64,000 nucleotides of DNA, taken from Bostrychus sinensis (Eukaryota > Chordata > Actinopteri > Gobiiformes > Eleotridae). Positions 33,945 through 48,706 of the stretch are shown here, one piece after another. The stretch's first letter is position 1. Every line of letters begins with the position of its first letter. The position numbers and the translations under genes were made by a program. Under the pieces are notes generated by a model, which saw nothing but the letters and a program-made list of their open reading frames with translations, did no database searches and was not told the DNA's origin. The DNA is taken from positions 1,951,001 to 2,015,000 of the forward strand of contig CM036246.1 in the NCBI GenBank assembly GCA_020698575.1. The letters are read 5' to 3'.

Positions 33945-34065
33945 TGGTGTTTTTTGGGACTCTTTATCTTCTTTATCTGAACCTTCTGAACCTTCTGGAC
34001 TGGTCACACTGTGGTAGGGTTGGACTTCAGCTCTTTAGCTTCTGGATGTTAAACAAGCAGATTTA
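33945..34065 (-). repeat. Diverged duplicate of the exon-like cassette at 33563-33713
   Basis: On the - strand CTGCTTGTTTAACATCCAGAAG, then CACAGTGTGACCAGTCCAGAAG and GATAAAGAAGATAAAGAGTCCC follow the same order as CTGTTTGTTTACCATCT, GTGTGACCTGCCCAGAAG and GAAGAGGATACAAAGTCC at 33690-33595. The copies are about 360 bases apart. This is local duplication of the kind that could have started the array to the right. Confidence 0.5.
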
Positions 34066-34169
34066 TTTAGATTTAGTTATTTTATTTTATTTAGTTTCTA
34101 ATACTGAACACACATTATTATAAACACACATACACATAATGACTTCCCAGGACAGGTTACATCTGATTA

Positions 34170-34672
34170 CATCAACCATACATCAGGACACATCCAGCCT
34201 GGGTTCCTTTGGCTGTAGCACATGTGGACCAGATCCCTGGGTGCTGGGACATGGGATGTCACCTCGCTGGGGGGGGGGTCCCTCTTTTTAAGAAGGGGGA
34301 CCGGAGGGTGTGTTCCAACTACAGGGGGATCACACTTCTCAGCCTCCACAGCAAAGTATATTCCAGGGACTGGAGAAGAGAATTCGGCTGATAGTCGAAC
34401 CTCGGATTCAGGAGGAACAATGCAGTTTTCGTCCCAGTCGTGTAACAGTGGACCAGCTCTACACCCTCTATAGGGTGCTTGAGGGTTTGTGGAGTTCACT
34501 CAACCTGTCTACATGTGCTTTGTGGATCTGGAGAAGGTGTTTGACCATGTCCCTTGTAGTGTCCTGTGGACCTGTTTCCAGTGCATGTTGGACTCCGGCA
34601 GGGCTGCCCTTTGTCACCGGTTCATTATTTTTATGGACAGAACTTCTAGGTGCAGCTGGGGGCAACTATTTT
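34170..34672 (+). mobile_element. LINE RT fragment (RTE/Rex-related family)
   Basis: The + strand reads VPLFKKGDRRVCSNYRGITL, then RIRLIVEPRIQEEQC, VDQLYTLYRVLEG, PVYMCFVDLEKVFDHVP and FIIFMDRTSR over several frames. These are RT motifs of a common fish LINE. The part holding the catalytic ADD is missing and frameshifts occur, so it is dead. A run of nine G lies at 34270-34278. It abuts the satellite array. Confidence 0.8.
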
Positions 34673-35029
34673 AATACACAGTTTAATCACACAGCGCCAC
34701 ATACAGTTACATTGCAATAATCATTACATTGCATCAGTATTGCAAGAGTATATTAGGCAAGCCTTACAATACAATAGAAAATGGTGGCTTTACAGCACAC
34801 ACTGCATTTATATTTAAATACAGTGCATATAACAATAGAGTGGAGTACAATAACATTACAATACATTTTACATTACATCAGTGTACAGTAACTTAAGAAT
34901 AAAAATAACATAGTGGTATAGTAACTGTACATCAGACATGTCATTACAATAGAAAATTGTTGCATTATAGTATACAATACAGAAGATCACATTTACCTAA
35001 ATTAAACTACATTACACAAAACAACACAG

Positions 35030-38000
35030 TTGCATTTCTGTACAAATAACAATACAAAGACCAGACTTTACCTTACAATCGAGTGACACTGCAGACCCAT
35101 CCTGCTCCTGAAGTTGTTGGTCCTTGAGACTTTACATCCTTTTTTTAGATCAGAGCCTTATTCAACCACACCTCAAAGAAACAGAGAAAGTGCATGAGTT
35201 CTTACACAGATTACCAGTATTATTGTGTTGAAAGTGCCTTTAAAGGTTCATCTGACCTGTCCAGTTGAGCGTCTGATCCTTCTGCTACACCACGATCTTC
35301 AACCACTCCAGTTTTCCAGAACACCTTGTATTAAAGCACAAAACACGTATTACATTAAATAATCATTTCATTGCCGTGATGCAACAATATGTCAGGCATG
35401 TCATTACAATAGAAAATAGTACAGTAAACCTTGCATAACAGTAAAGTACATTCGCATTACAGTACACATTACATTACAGTTACATTAATTTATACAATAC
35501 ATTGGTTTACATCACGTCACAATAATCATTACATTGCAGTGTTGCAACAGTATATCTGGCATGGCATTACAATAGAAAATAGTTGCTTTACAGCACACGC
35601 TGCAGTATCATCACAATACAGTACACACTGCATAAAAGTAAAGTACATTCACAATACAGTACACAATACATTAGAGTAAAATTGCATTGCACATTACATT
35701 GGAGTACAGTCACATTGCAATATTCATTACATTGCATCAGTATTGCAAGAGTATATCAGACATGCCATTGCAATAGAAAATATTTGTTTTATAGCACACA
35801 CTGCTGTATCATCATCATGATCATGTACACATCGCATATTGGTAGAAATTACAGTACAGTACACATTACATTACAGTTACATTACTTTACACATTGTGTT
35901 GGTGTACAATCACGTTGCAATATTCATTACATTGCATCAGTATTGCAAGAGTATATCAGGCGTGCCATTGAATGGAAAATAGTTGCTTTACAGCACACAA
36001 AATGGTATCATCACAATACAGTACATATAACATTACAGTGGAATACAATAGCATTACAATACATTTTACATTACATCAGTGTACAGTCACATTACAATAA
36101 CAATAACATGGCAGTGTAGTAAATGTACATAAGACATGCCATTACAATAGAAAATGGTTGCTTTACAATACACAAAACAGAAAATCACATTTACCCAAAA
36201 TAAACTACATTACACAGAACAGAGCAGTTGCATTTCTGGACAAACAAGAATACAAAGAGTAGACTTTGCATTACAATCCAGTGACATTGCAGATCAGTCC
36301 TGCTCCTGAAGTTTTTGTTTCTTTGAGATTTCACATCCTTTTAAGATCCAAGCCTGATTCAACCACACCTCAAAAGAAACAGAGAAAGTGCATGAGTTCT
36401 TACAAAGATTACCAGTATTATTGTGTTGAAAGTGCCTTTAAAGGTTCATCTGACCTGTCCAGTTGAGCGTCTGTTCCTTCTGCTACACCACGATCTTCAT
36501 CCACTCCAGTTTTCCAGAACACCTTGTATTAAAGCACAAAACACGTATTACATTAAATAATCATTTCATTGCCGTGATGCAACAATATTTCAGGCATGTC
36601 ATTACATGAGAAAATAGTACAGTAAACATTGCATAACAGTAAAGTACATTCGCATTACAGTACACATTACATTGCAGTTAGATTAATTTATACATTACGT
36701 TGGTGTACAGTCACATTGCAATATTCATTACAGTGCATCAGTATTGCAAGAGTATATCAGACATGCCATTGCAATAGAAAATAGCTGCTTTACAGCACAC
36801 AATATCGAAGATCTCACTTATCTAATTTATACACTGCATTACACAAAACATCACAGTTGCATTTCTGTAGAAATAACAATACAAAGACCAGACTTTACCT
36901 TACAATCGAGTGACACTGCAGACCCATCCTGCTCCTGAAGTTGTTGGTCCTTGAGACTTTACATCCTTTTTTAGATCAGAGCCTTATTCAACCACACCTC
37001 AAAAAAAAAAGAGAAAGTGCATGAGTTCTTACACAGATTACCAGTATTATTGTGTTGAAAGTGCCTTTAAAGGTTCATCTGACCTGTCCAGTTGAGCATC
37101 TGTTCCTTCTGCTACACCACGATCTTCATCCACTCCAGTTTTCCAGAACACCTTGTATTACAGTCTAAAACACTCATTACATTGCAGTGTTGCAACAGTA
37201 TATCTGGCATGGCATTACAATAGAAAATAGTTGCTTTACAGCACACAAAGCAGTATCATCACAATACAGTACATATAACATTACAGTGGAATACAATAGC
37301 ATTACAATACATTTTACATTACATCAGTGTACAGTCACATTACAATAACAATAACATAGCAGTGTAGTAAATGTACATCAGACATGCCATTACAATAGAA
37401 AATAGTTGCTCTACAGCACACATTGCAGTATCATCACAATACAGTACACATTGCATAACAGAAGAAATTACAGTACAGTATACATTACATTACAGTAAAG
37501 AACATTCACGTTACAGTCCACATTACATTACAGTTACATTACTTTACACATTACGTTGGTGTACAGTCACATTGCAATATTCATTACATTGCATCAGTAT
37601 TGCAAGAGTATATCAGACATGACATTGCAATAGAAAATAGCTGCTTTACAGCACACGCTGCAGTATCATCACAATACAGTACATTAACATTACAGTGGAA
37701 TACAACAGCATTACAATACATTTTACATTACATAGGTGTACAGTCACAATACAATAACAATAACATAGCAGTGTAGTAAATGTACATCAGACATGCCATT
37801 ACAATAGAAAATGGTTGCTTTACAGTACACAAAACAGAAAATCACATTTACCCAAATTAAACTACATTACACAGAACAGAGCAGTTGCATTTCTGGACAA
37901 ACAAGAATACAAAGAGTAGACTTTGCATTACAATCCAGTGACACTGCAGATCCGTCCTGCTCCTGACGTTTTTGTTTCTTTGAGATTTCACATTCTTTTA

Positions 38001-38513
38001 AGATCCAAGCCTGATTCAACCACACCTCAAAAGAAACAGAGAAAGTGCATGAGTTCTTACAAAGATTACCAGTATTATTGTGTTGAAAGTGCCTTTAAAG
38101 GTTCATCTGACCTGTCCAGTTGAGCGTCTGTTCCTTCTGCTACACCACGATCTTCATCCACTCCAGTTTTCCAGAACACCTTGTATTAAAGCACAAAACA
38201 CGTATTACATTAAATAATCATTTTATTGCTGTGATGCAACAATATGTCAGGCATGTCATTACATGAGAAAATAGTACAGTAAACATTGCATAACAGTAAA
38301 GTACATTCGCATTACAGTACACATTACATTGCAGTTACATTAATTTATACATTACGTTGGTGTACAGTCACATTGCAATATTCATTACATTGCATCAGTA
38401 TTGCAAGAGTATATCAGACATGACACTGCAATAGAAAATAGCTGCTTTACAGCACACAATACAGAAGATCTCACTTATCTCATTTATACACTGCATTACA
38501 CAAAACATCACAG
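35030..38513. repeat. 3484-bp higher-order unit, copy 1
   Basis: Every position compared here recurs 3484 bases later; the one difference noticed is ACATGGCAG (36106) versus ACATAGCAG (39590). Left of about 35030 and right of about 42000 the match drops to ordinary between-monomer divergence. The near identity shows a very recent tandem duplication or an assembly duplication. Confidence 0.9.
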
Positions 38514-41500
38514 TTGCATTTCTGTACAAATAACAATACAAAGACCAGACTTTACCTTACAATCGAGTGACACTGCAGACCCATCCTGCTCCTGAAGTTG
38601 TTGGTCCTTGAGACTTTACATCCTTTTTTTAGATCAGAGCCTTATTCAACCACACCTCAAAGAAACAGAGAAAGTGCATGAGTTCTTACACAGATTACCA
38701 GTATTATTGTGTTGAAAGTGCCTTTAAAGGTTCATCTGACCTGTCCAGTTGAGCGTCTGATCCTTCTGCTACACCACGATCTTCAACCACTCCAGTTTTC
38801 CAGAACACCTTGTATTAAAGCACAAAACACGTATTACATTAAATAATCATTTCATTGCCGTGATGCAACAATATGTCAGGCATGTCATTACAATAGAAAA
38901 TAGTACAGTAAACCTTGCATAACAGTAAAGTACATTCGCATTACAGTACACATTACATTACAGTTACATTAATTTATACAATACATTGGTTTACATCACG
39001 TCACAATAATCATTACATTGCAGTGTTGCAACAGTATATCTGGCATGGCATTACAATAGAAAATAGTTGCTTTACAGCACACGCTGCAGTATCATCACAA
39101 TACAGTACACACTGCATAAAAGTAAAGTACATTCACAATACAGTACACAATACATTAGAGTAAAATTGCATTGCACATTACATTGGAGTACAGTCACATT
39201 GCAATATTCATTACATTGCATCAGTATTGCAAGAGTATATCAGACATGCCATTGCAATAGAAAATATTTGTTTTATAGCACACACTGCTGTATCATCATC
39301 ATGATCATGTACACATCGCATATTGGTAGAAATTACAGTACAGTACACATTACATTACAGTTACATTACTTTACACATTGTGTTGGTGTACAATCACGTT
39401 GCAATATTCATTACATTGCATCAGTATTGCAAGAGTATATCAGGCGTGCCATTGAATGGAAAATAGTTGCTTTACAGCACACAAAATGGTATCATCACAA
39501 TACAGTACATATAACATTACAGTGGAATACAATAGCATTACAATACATTTTACATTACATCAGTGTACAGTCACATTACAATAACAATAACATAGCAGTG
39601 TAGTAAATGTACATAAGACATGCCATTACAATAGAAAATGGTTGCTTTACAATACACAAAACAGAAAATCACATTTACCCAAAATAAACTACATTACACA
39701 GAACAGAGCAGTTGCATTTCTGGACAAACAAGAATACAAAGAGTAGACTTTGCATTACAATCCAGTGACATTGCAGATCAGTCCTGCTCCTGAAGTTTTT
39801 GTTTCTTTGAGATTTCACATCCTTTTAAGATCCAAGCCTGATTCAACCACACCTCAAAAGAAACAGAGAAAGTGCATGAGTTCTTACAAAGATTACCAGT
39901 ATTATTGTGTTGAAAGTGCCTTTAAAGGTTCATCTGACCTGTCCAGTTGAGCGTCTGTTCCTTCTGCTACACCACGATCTTCATCCACTCCAGTTTTCCA
40001 GAACACCTTGTATTAAAGCACAAAACACGTATTACATTAAATAATCATTTCATTGCCGTGATGCAACAATATTTCAGGCATGTCATTACATGAGAAAATA
40101 GTACAGTAAACATTGCATAACAGTAAAGTACATTCGCATTACAGTACACATTACATTGCAGTTAGATTAATTTATACATTACGTTGGTGTACAGTCACAT
40201 TGCAATATTCATTACAGTGCATCAGTATTGCAAGAGTATATCAGACATGCCATTGCAATAGAAAATAGCTGCTTTACAGCACACAATATCGAAGATCTCA
40301 CTTATCTAATTTATACACTGCATTACACAAAACATCACAGTTGCATTTCTGTAGAAATAACAATACAAAGACCAGACTTTACCTTACAATCGAGTGACAC
40401 TGCAGACCCATCCTGCTCCTGAAGTTGTTGGTCCTTGAGACTTTACATCCTTTTTTAGATCAGAGCCTTATTCAACCACACCTCAAAAAAAAAAGAGAAA
40501 GTGCATGAGTTCTTACACAGATTACCAGTATTATTGTGTTGAAAGTGCCTTTAAAGGTTCATCTGACCTGTCCAGTTGAGCATCTGTTCCTTCTGCTACA
40601 CCACGATCTTCATCCACTCCAGTTTTCCAGAACACCTTGTATTACAGTCTAAAACACTCATTACATTGCAGTGTTGCAACAGTATATCTGGCATGGCATT
40701 ACAATAGAAAATAGTTGCTTTACAGCACACAAAGCAGTATCATCACAATACAGTACATATAACATTACAGTGGAATACAATAGCATTACAATACATTTTA
40801 CATTACATCAGTGTACAGTCACATTACAATAACAATAACATAGCAGTGTAGTAAATGTACATCAGACATGCCATTACAATAGAAAATAGTTGCTCTACAG
40901 CACACATTGCAGTATCATCACAATACAGTACACATTGCATAACAGAAGAAATTACAGTACAGTATACATTACATTACAGTAAAGAACATTCACGTTACAG
41001 TCCACATTACATTACAGTTACATTACTTTACACATTACGTTGGTGTACAGTCACATTGCAATATTCATTACATTGCATCAGTATTGCAAGAGTATATCAG
41101 ACATGACATTGCAATAGAAAATAGCTGCTTTACAGCACACGCTGCAGTATCATCACAATACAGTACATTAACATTACAGTGGAATACAACAGCATTACAA
41201 TACATTTTACATTACATAGGTGTACAGTCACAATACAATAACAATAACATAGCAGTGTAGTAAATGTACATCAGACATGCCATTACAATAGAAAATGGTT
41301 GCTTTACAGTACACAAAACAGAAAATCACATTTACCCAAATTAAACTACATTACACAGAACAGAGCAGTTGCATTTCTGGACAAACAAGAATACAAAGAG
41401 TAGACTTTGCATTACAATCCAGTGACACTGCAGATCCGTCCTGCTCCTGACGTTTTTGTTTCTTTGAGATTTCACATTCTTTTAAGATCCAAGCCTGATT

Positions 41501-41997
41501 CAACCACACCTCAAAAGAAACAGAGAAAGTGCATGAGTTCTTACAAAGATTACCAGTATTATTGTGTTGAAAGTGCCTTTAAAGGTTCATCTGACCTGTC
41601 CAGTTGAGCGTCTGTTCCTTCTGCTACACCACGATCTTCATCCACTCCAGTTTTCCAGAACACCTTGTATTAAAGCACAAAACACGTATTACATTAAATA
41701 ATCATTTTATTGCTGTGATGCAACAATATGTCAGGCATGTCATTACATGAGAAAATAGTACAGTAAACATTGCATAACAGTAAAGTACATTCGCATTACA
41801 GTACACATTACATTGCAGTTACATTAATTTATACATTACGTTGGTGTACAGTCACATTGCAATATTCATTACATTGCATCAGTATTGCAAGAGTATATCA
41901 GACATGACACTGCAATAGAAAATAGCTGCTTTACAGCACACAATACAGAAGATCTCACTTATCTCATTTATACACTGCATTACACAAAACATCACAG
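38514..41997. repeat. 3484-bp higher-order unit, copy 2
   Basis: Second copy of 35030-38513 in direct orientation. It contains the same irregular monomer order, including the rare stretch GTATCATCATCATGATCATG found only in these two copies (35807 and 39291). Confidence 0.9.
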
Positions 41998-44330
41998 TTG
42001 CATTTCTGTACAAATAACAATACAAAGACCAGACTTTACCTTACAATCGAGTGACACTGCAGACCCATCCTGCTCCTGAAGTTGTTGGTCCTTGAGACTT
42101 TATATTCTTTTTTAGATCAGAGCCTTATTCAACCACACCTCAAAAGAAACAGAGAAAGTGCATGAGTTCTTACACAGATTACCAGTATTATTGTGTTGAA
42201 AGTGCCTTTAAAGGTTCATCTGACCTGTCCAGTTGAGCGTCTGTTCCCTCTGCTACACCACGATCTTCAACCACTCCAGTTTTCCAGAACACCTTGTATT
42301 ACAGTCTAAAACACTCATTACATTGCAGTGTTGCAACAGTATATCTGGCATGGCATTACAATAGAAAATAGTGGTTTTACAGCACACAAAGCAGTATCAT
42401 CACAATACAGTACATATAACATTACAGTGGAATACAATAGCCTTACAATACATTTTACATTACATCAGTGTACAGTCACATTACAATAACAATAACATAG
42501 CAGTGTAGTAAATGTACATCAGACATGCCATTACAATAGAAAATGGTTGCTTTACAGTACACAAAACAGAAAATCACATTTACCCAAATTAAACTACATT
42601 ACACAGAACAGAGCAGTTGCATTTCTGGACAAACAAGAATACAAAGAGTAGACTTTGCATTACAATCCAGTGACATTGCAGATCTGTCCTGCTCCTGAAG
42701 TTGTTGGTTCTTTGAGATTTCACATCCTTTTAAGATCCAAGCCTGATTCAACCACACCTCAAAAAAAAAAAAAAGAGAAAGTGCATGAGTTCTTACACAG
42801 ATTACCAGTATTATTGTGTTGAAAGTGCCTTTAAAGGTTCATCTGACCTGTCCAGTTGAGCGTCTGTTCCTTCTGCTACACCACGATCTTCATCCACTCC
42901 AGTTTTCCAGAACACCTTGTATTAAAGCACAAAACACGTATTACATTAAATAATCATTTCATTGCTGTGATGCAACAATATGTCAGGCATGTTATTACAA
43001 TAGAAAATAGTACAGTAAACATTGCATAACAGTAAAGTACATTCGCATTACAGTACACATTACATTGTAGTTACATTAATTTATACATTACGTTGGTGTA
43101 GTCACATTGCAATATTCATTACATTGCATCAGTATTGCAAGAGTATATCAGACATGACATTGCAATAGAAAATAACAGCTTTACAGCACATAATACAGAA
43201 GATCTCACTTATCTCATTTATACACTGCATTACACAAAACATCACAGTTGCATTTCTGTAGAAATAACAATACAAAGACCAGACTTTACCTTACAATCGA
43301 GTGACACTGCAGACTCATCCTGCTCCTGAAGTTGTTGGTCCTTGAGACTTTACATCCTTTTTTAGATCAGAGCCTTATTCAACCACACCTCAAAAGAAAC
43401 AGAGAAAGTGCATGAGTTCTTACACAGATTACCAGTATTATTGTGTTGAAAGTGCCTTTAAAGGTTCATCTGACCTGTCCAGTTGAGCATCTGTTGCTTC
43501 TGCTTCACCACGATCTTCAACCACTCCAGTTTTCCAGAACACCTTGTATTACAGTCTAAAACACTCATTACATTGCAGTGTTGCAACAGTATATCTGGCA
43601 TGGCATTACAATAGAAAATAGTTGCTTTACAGCACACAAAGCAGTATCATCACAATACAGTACATATAACATTACAGTGGAATACAATAGCATTACAATA
43701 CATTTTACATTACATCAGTGTACAGTCACAATACAATAACAATAACATAGCAGTGTAGTAAATGTACATCAGACATGCCATTACAATAGAAAATAGTTGC
43801 TCTACAGCACACATTGCAGTATCATCACAATACAGTACACATTGCATAACAGAAGAAATTACAGTACAGTATACATTACATTACAGTAAAGAACATTCAC
43901 GTTACAGTCCACATTACATTACAGTTACATTACTTTACACATTACGTTGGTGTACAGTCACATTGCAATATTCATTACATTGCATCAGTATTGCAAGAGT
44001 ATATCAGACATGACATTGCAATAGAAAATAGCTGCTTTACAGCACACGCTGCAGTATCATCACAATACAGTACATTAACATTACAGTGGAATACAACAGC
44101 ATTACAATACATTTTACATTACATAGGTGTACAGTCACAATACAATAACAATAACATAGCAGTGTAGTAACTGTACATCGGGCATGCCATTACAACAAAA
44201 TATTGTGGCTTTACAGTAAAAAATACAGAAGATCACACTTACCCAAATTATACAATACAATACACAAAACATCACAGTTGCATTTCTGTACAAACAACAA
44301 TACAAAGAGTATACTTTACATTACAATCCA

Positions 44331-44837
44331 ATTCAATTCAATTAAATTCAATTCAGATTTATTTGTACAGCCCAGTATCAAAACAAAAGTCACCTCAAAG
44401 GGCTTCACAACAGTTGATCAAACATAAACACACAATCAGACAACACAAACAATAACTACACAAAACAGACCCAGGACACTCCTGTCCTTAGACCCTCCTT
44501 CTCGGTAAGGAAAAACTCCTAAAAAAAACAGCTGTGGGAAAAAAGAAGAAACCTTATGGAGCCCAACTGAAGGAGAGATCCTCTCCCAGGACGGACAGGC
44601 AATGTGTCTAGGACTGTTAGTTCATCAGCTCATCTATAGGATCATAGATCAGCTCTGTAAGGATTCATCCAGGGAGTGGGGTGATGTAGGTTGAGGAAGT
44701 TCAGAGGATGCAGAAGGGTGGGCCTCATCCAGACAGGTGAGTGGGGCGAGATAGGTCCGGGAAATCCTTAGAGGTGAGGTTGCGGGCCCACATGTTGGGA
44801 CAGGAGCACAGATGGGGTCAGCTAAGATCCAATCATC
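44331..44837 (-). mobile_element. 5'-truncated L2 inserted in the satellite, copy 1
   Basis: On the - strand it begins at GGATCTTAGCTGACCCC (compare 31570-31587 of the L2 at 28280), runs through CTAACAGTCCTAGACACATT and ends with GTACAAATAAATCTGAATTG and TTGAATT repeats, the L2 3' terminus. ATCCA is present on both sides (44326-44330 and 44838-44842), a possible short target duplication. The intact satellite text ACAATCCAGTGACATTGCAG is split at this point. Confidence 0.9.
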
Positions 44838-44948
44838 ATCCAGTGACATTGCAGATCCTTCCAACTCCTGAAGTTGTTGGTCCTTGAGACTCTACATCCT
44901 TTTTTGATCCGAGCCTGATTCAGTCGCACCTCAAAAGAAACAGAGAAA

Positions 44949-45394
44949 GTGCATGAGTTCTTACACAGATTACCAGTATTATTGTGTTGAAAGTGCCTTT
45001 AAAGGTTCATCTGACCTGTCCAGTTGAGCGTCTGTTCCCTCTGCTACACCACGATCTTCAACCACTCCAGTTTTCCAGAACACCTTGTATTACAGTCTAA
45101 AACACTCATTACATTGCAGTGTTGCAACAGTATATCTGGCATGCCATTACAATAGAAAATGGTTGCTTTACAGTACACAAAACAGAAAATCACATTTACC
45201 CAAAATAAACTACATTACACAGAACAGAGCAGTTGCATTTCTGGACAAACAAGAATACAAAGAGTAGACTTTGCATTACAATCCAGTGACATTGCAGATC
45301 TGTCCTGCTCCTGAAGTTGTTGGTTCTTTGAGATTTCACATTCTTTTAAGATCCAAGCCTGATTGAACCACACCTCAAAAGAAACAGAGAAAGT
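44949..45394. repeat. Short (about 445-bp) monomer variant
   Basis: The distance between conserved blocks here is about 445 bases. The low-complexity segment between CTGGCATGCCATTACAATAG and GGTTGCTTTACAGTACACAA is shortened. The same variant, with the same join, occurs at 50068-50509 and 57869-58314. Confidence 0.85.
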
Positions 45395-48199
45395 GCATGA
45401 GTTCTTACAAAGATTACCAGTATTATTGTGTTGAAAGTGCCTTTAAAGGTTCATCTGACCTGTCCAGTTGAGCGTCTGTTCCTTCTGCTACACCACGATC
45501 TTCATCCACTCCAGTTTTCCAGAACACCTTGTATTAAAGCACAAAACACGTATTACATTAAATAATCATTTCATTGCTGTGATGCAACAATATGTCAGGC
45601 ATGTCATTACACAATAAAATAGTACAGTAAACATTGCATAACAGTAAAGTACATTCGCATTACAGTACACATTACATTGTAGTTACATTAATTTATACAT
45701 TACGTTGGTGTACAGTCACATTGCAATATTCATTACATTGCATCAGTATTGCAAGAGTATATCAGACATGCGATTGCAATAGAAAATAGCTGCTTTACAG
45801 CACACAATACAGAAGATCTCACTTATCTAATTTATACACTGCATTACACAAAACATCACAGTTGCATTTCTGTACAAATAACAATACAAAGACCAGACTT
45901 TACCTTACAATCGAGTGACACTGCAGACCCATCCTGCTCCTGAAGTTGTTGGTCCTTGAGACTTTACATCCTTTTTTTTAGATCAGAGCCTTATTCAACC
46001 ACACCTCAAAAGAAACAGAGAAAGTGCATGAGTTCTTACACAGATTACCAGTATTATTGTGTTGAAAGTGCCTTTAAAGGTTCATCTGACCTGTCCAGTT
46101 GAGCGTCTGTTCCCTCTGCTACACCACGATCTTCAACCACTCCAGTTTTCCAGAACACCTTGTATTACAGTCTAAAACACTCATTACATTGCAGTGTTGC
46201 AACAGTATATCTGGCATGGCATTACAATAGAAAATAGTTGCTTTACAGCACACAAAGCAGTATCATCACAATACAGTACATATAACATTACAGTGGAATA
46301 CAATAGCATTACAATACATTTTACATTACATCAGTGTACAGTCACATTACAATAACAATAACATGGCAGTGTAGTAAATGTACATAAGACATGCCATTAC
46401 AATAGAAAATGGTTGCTTTACAATACACAAAACAGAAAATCACATTTACCCAAAATAAACTACATTACACAGAACAGAGCAGTTGCATTTCTGGACAAAC
46501 AAGAATACAAAGAGTAGACTTTGCATTACAATCCAGTGACATTGCAGATCTGTCCTGCTCCTGAAGTTGTTGGTTCTTTGAGATTTCACATCCTTTTAAG
46601 ATCCAAGCCTGATTCAACCACACCTCAAAAAAAAAAAAAAAGAGAAAGTGCATGAGTTCTTACACAGATTACCAGTATTATTGTGTTGAAAGTGCCTTTA
46701 AAGGTTCATCTGACCTGTCCAGTTGAGCGTCTGTTCCTTCTGCTACACCACGATCTTCATCCACTCCAGTTTTCCAGAACACCTTGTATTAAAGCACAAA
46801 ACACGTATTACATTAAATAATCATTTCATTGCCGTGATGCAACAATATTTCAGGCATGTCATTACATGAGAAAATAGTACAGTAAACATTGCATAACAGT
46901 AAAGTACATTCGCATTACAGTACACATTACATTGCAGTTACATTAATTTATACATTACGTTGGTGTACAGTCACATTGCAATATTCATTACAGTGCATCA
47001 GTATTGCAAGAGTATATCAGACATGACATTGCAATAGAAAATAGCTGCTTTACAGCACACAATATCGAAGATCTCACTTATCTCATTTATACACTGCATT
47101 ACACAAAACATCACAGTTGCATTTCTGTAGAAATAACAATACAAAGACCAGACTTTATCTTACAATCAAGTGACACTGCAGACTCATCCTGCTCCTGAAG
47201 TTGTTGGTCCTTGAGACTTTACATCCTTTTTTAGATCAGAGCCTTATTCAACCACACCTCAAAAGAAACAGAGAAAGTGCATGAGTTCTTACACAGATTA
47301 CCAGTATTATTGTGTTGAAAGTGCCTTTAAAGGTTCATCTGACCTGTCCAGTTGAGCATCTGTTCCCTCTGCTACACCACGATCTTCATCCACTCCAGTT
47401 TTCCAGAACACCTTGTATTACAGTCTAAAACACTCATTACATTGCAGTGTTGCAACAGTATATCTGGCATGGCATTACAATAGAAAATAGTTGCTTTACA
47501 GCACACAAAGCAGTATCATCACAATACAGTACATATAACATTACAGTGGAATACAATAGCATTACAATACATTTTACATTACATCAGTGTACAGTCACAT
47601 TACAATAACAATAACATAGCAGTGTAGTAAATGTACATCAGACATGCCATTACAATAGAAAATAGTTGCTCTACAGCACACATTGCAGTGTCATCACAAT
47701 ACAGTACACATTGCATAACAGAAGAAATTACAGTACAGTATACATTACATTACAGTAAAGAACATTCACGTTACAGTCCACATTACATTACAGTTACATT
47801 ACTTTACACATTACGTTGGTGTACAGTCACATTGCAATATTCATTACATTGCATCAGTATTGCAAGAGTATATCAGACATGACATTGCAATAGAAAATAG
47901 CTGCTTTACAGCACACGCTGCAGTATCATCACAATACAGTACATTAACATTACAGTGGAATACAACAGCATTACAATACATTTTACATTACATAGGTGTA
48001 CAGTCACAATACAATAACAATAACATAGCAGTGTAGTAACTGTACATCGGGCATGCCATTACAACAAAATATTGTGGCTTTACAGTAAAAAATACAGAAG
48101 ATCACACTTACCCAAATTATACAATACAATACACAAAACATCACAGTTGCATTTCTGTACAAACAACAATACAAAGAGTATACTTTACATTACAATCCA

Positions 48200-48706
48200 A
48201 TTCAATTCAATTAAATTCAATTCAGATTTATTTGTACAGCCCAGTATCAAAACAAAAGTCACCTCAAAGGGCTTCACAACAGTTGATCAAACATAAACAC
48301 ACAATCAGACAACACAAACAATAACTACACAAAACAGACCCAGGACACTCCTGTCCTTAGACCCTCCTTCTCGGTAAGGAAAAACTCCTAAAAAAAACAG
48401 CTGTGGGAAAAAAGAAGAAACCTTATGGAGCCCAACTGAAGGAGAGATCCTCTCCCAGGACGGACAGGCAATGTGTCTAGGACTGTTAGTTCATTAGCTC
48501 ATCTATAGGATCATAGATCAGCTCTGTAAGGATTCATCCAGGGAGTGGGGTGATGTAGGTTGAGGAAGTTCAGAGGATGCAGAAGGGTGGGCCTCATCCA
48601 GACAGGTGAGTGGGGCGAGATAGGTCCGGGAAATCCTTAGAGGTGAGGTTGCGGGCCCACATGTTGGGACAGGAGCACAGATGGGGTCAGCTAAGATCCA
48701 ATCATC
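48200..48706 (-). mobile_element. Same L2 insertion, copy 2
   Basis: Identical insertion site and ends as at 44331, 3869 bases further on. One difference is GTTCATTAGC against GTTCATCAGC near 44620. The surrounding satellite also matches, so it was copied as part of a larger unit. Confidence 0.9.

Noticed and set aside
35583..36119. 178-codon open frame, repeated at 39067
   Set aside because: It lies wholly in satellite sequence and is rich in Ser, Thr, Tyr and His because of ACATTACAGT-type words. It recurs only because the 3484-bp unit is duplicated; no start context or splice structure supports it.
36744..36938. 64-codon open frame recurring about 16 times in the array
   Set aside because: Recurrence follows the A monomer. 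The frame crosses the presumed intron boundary and the conserved block of the other strand, so it is not evidence for a multigene family.
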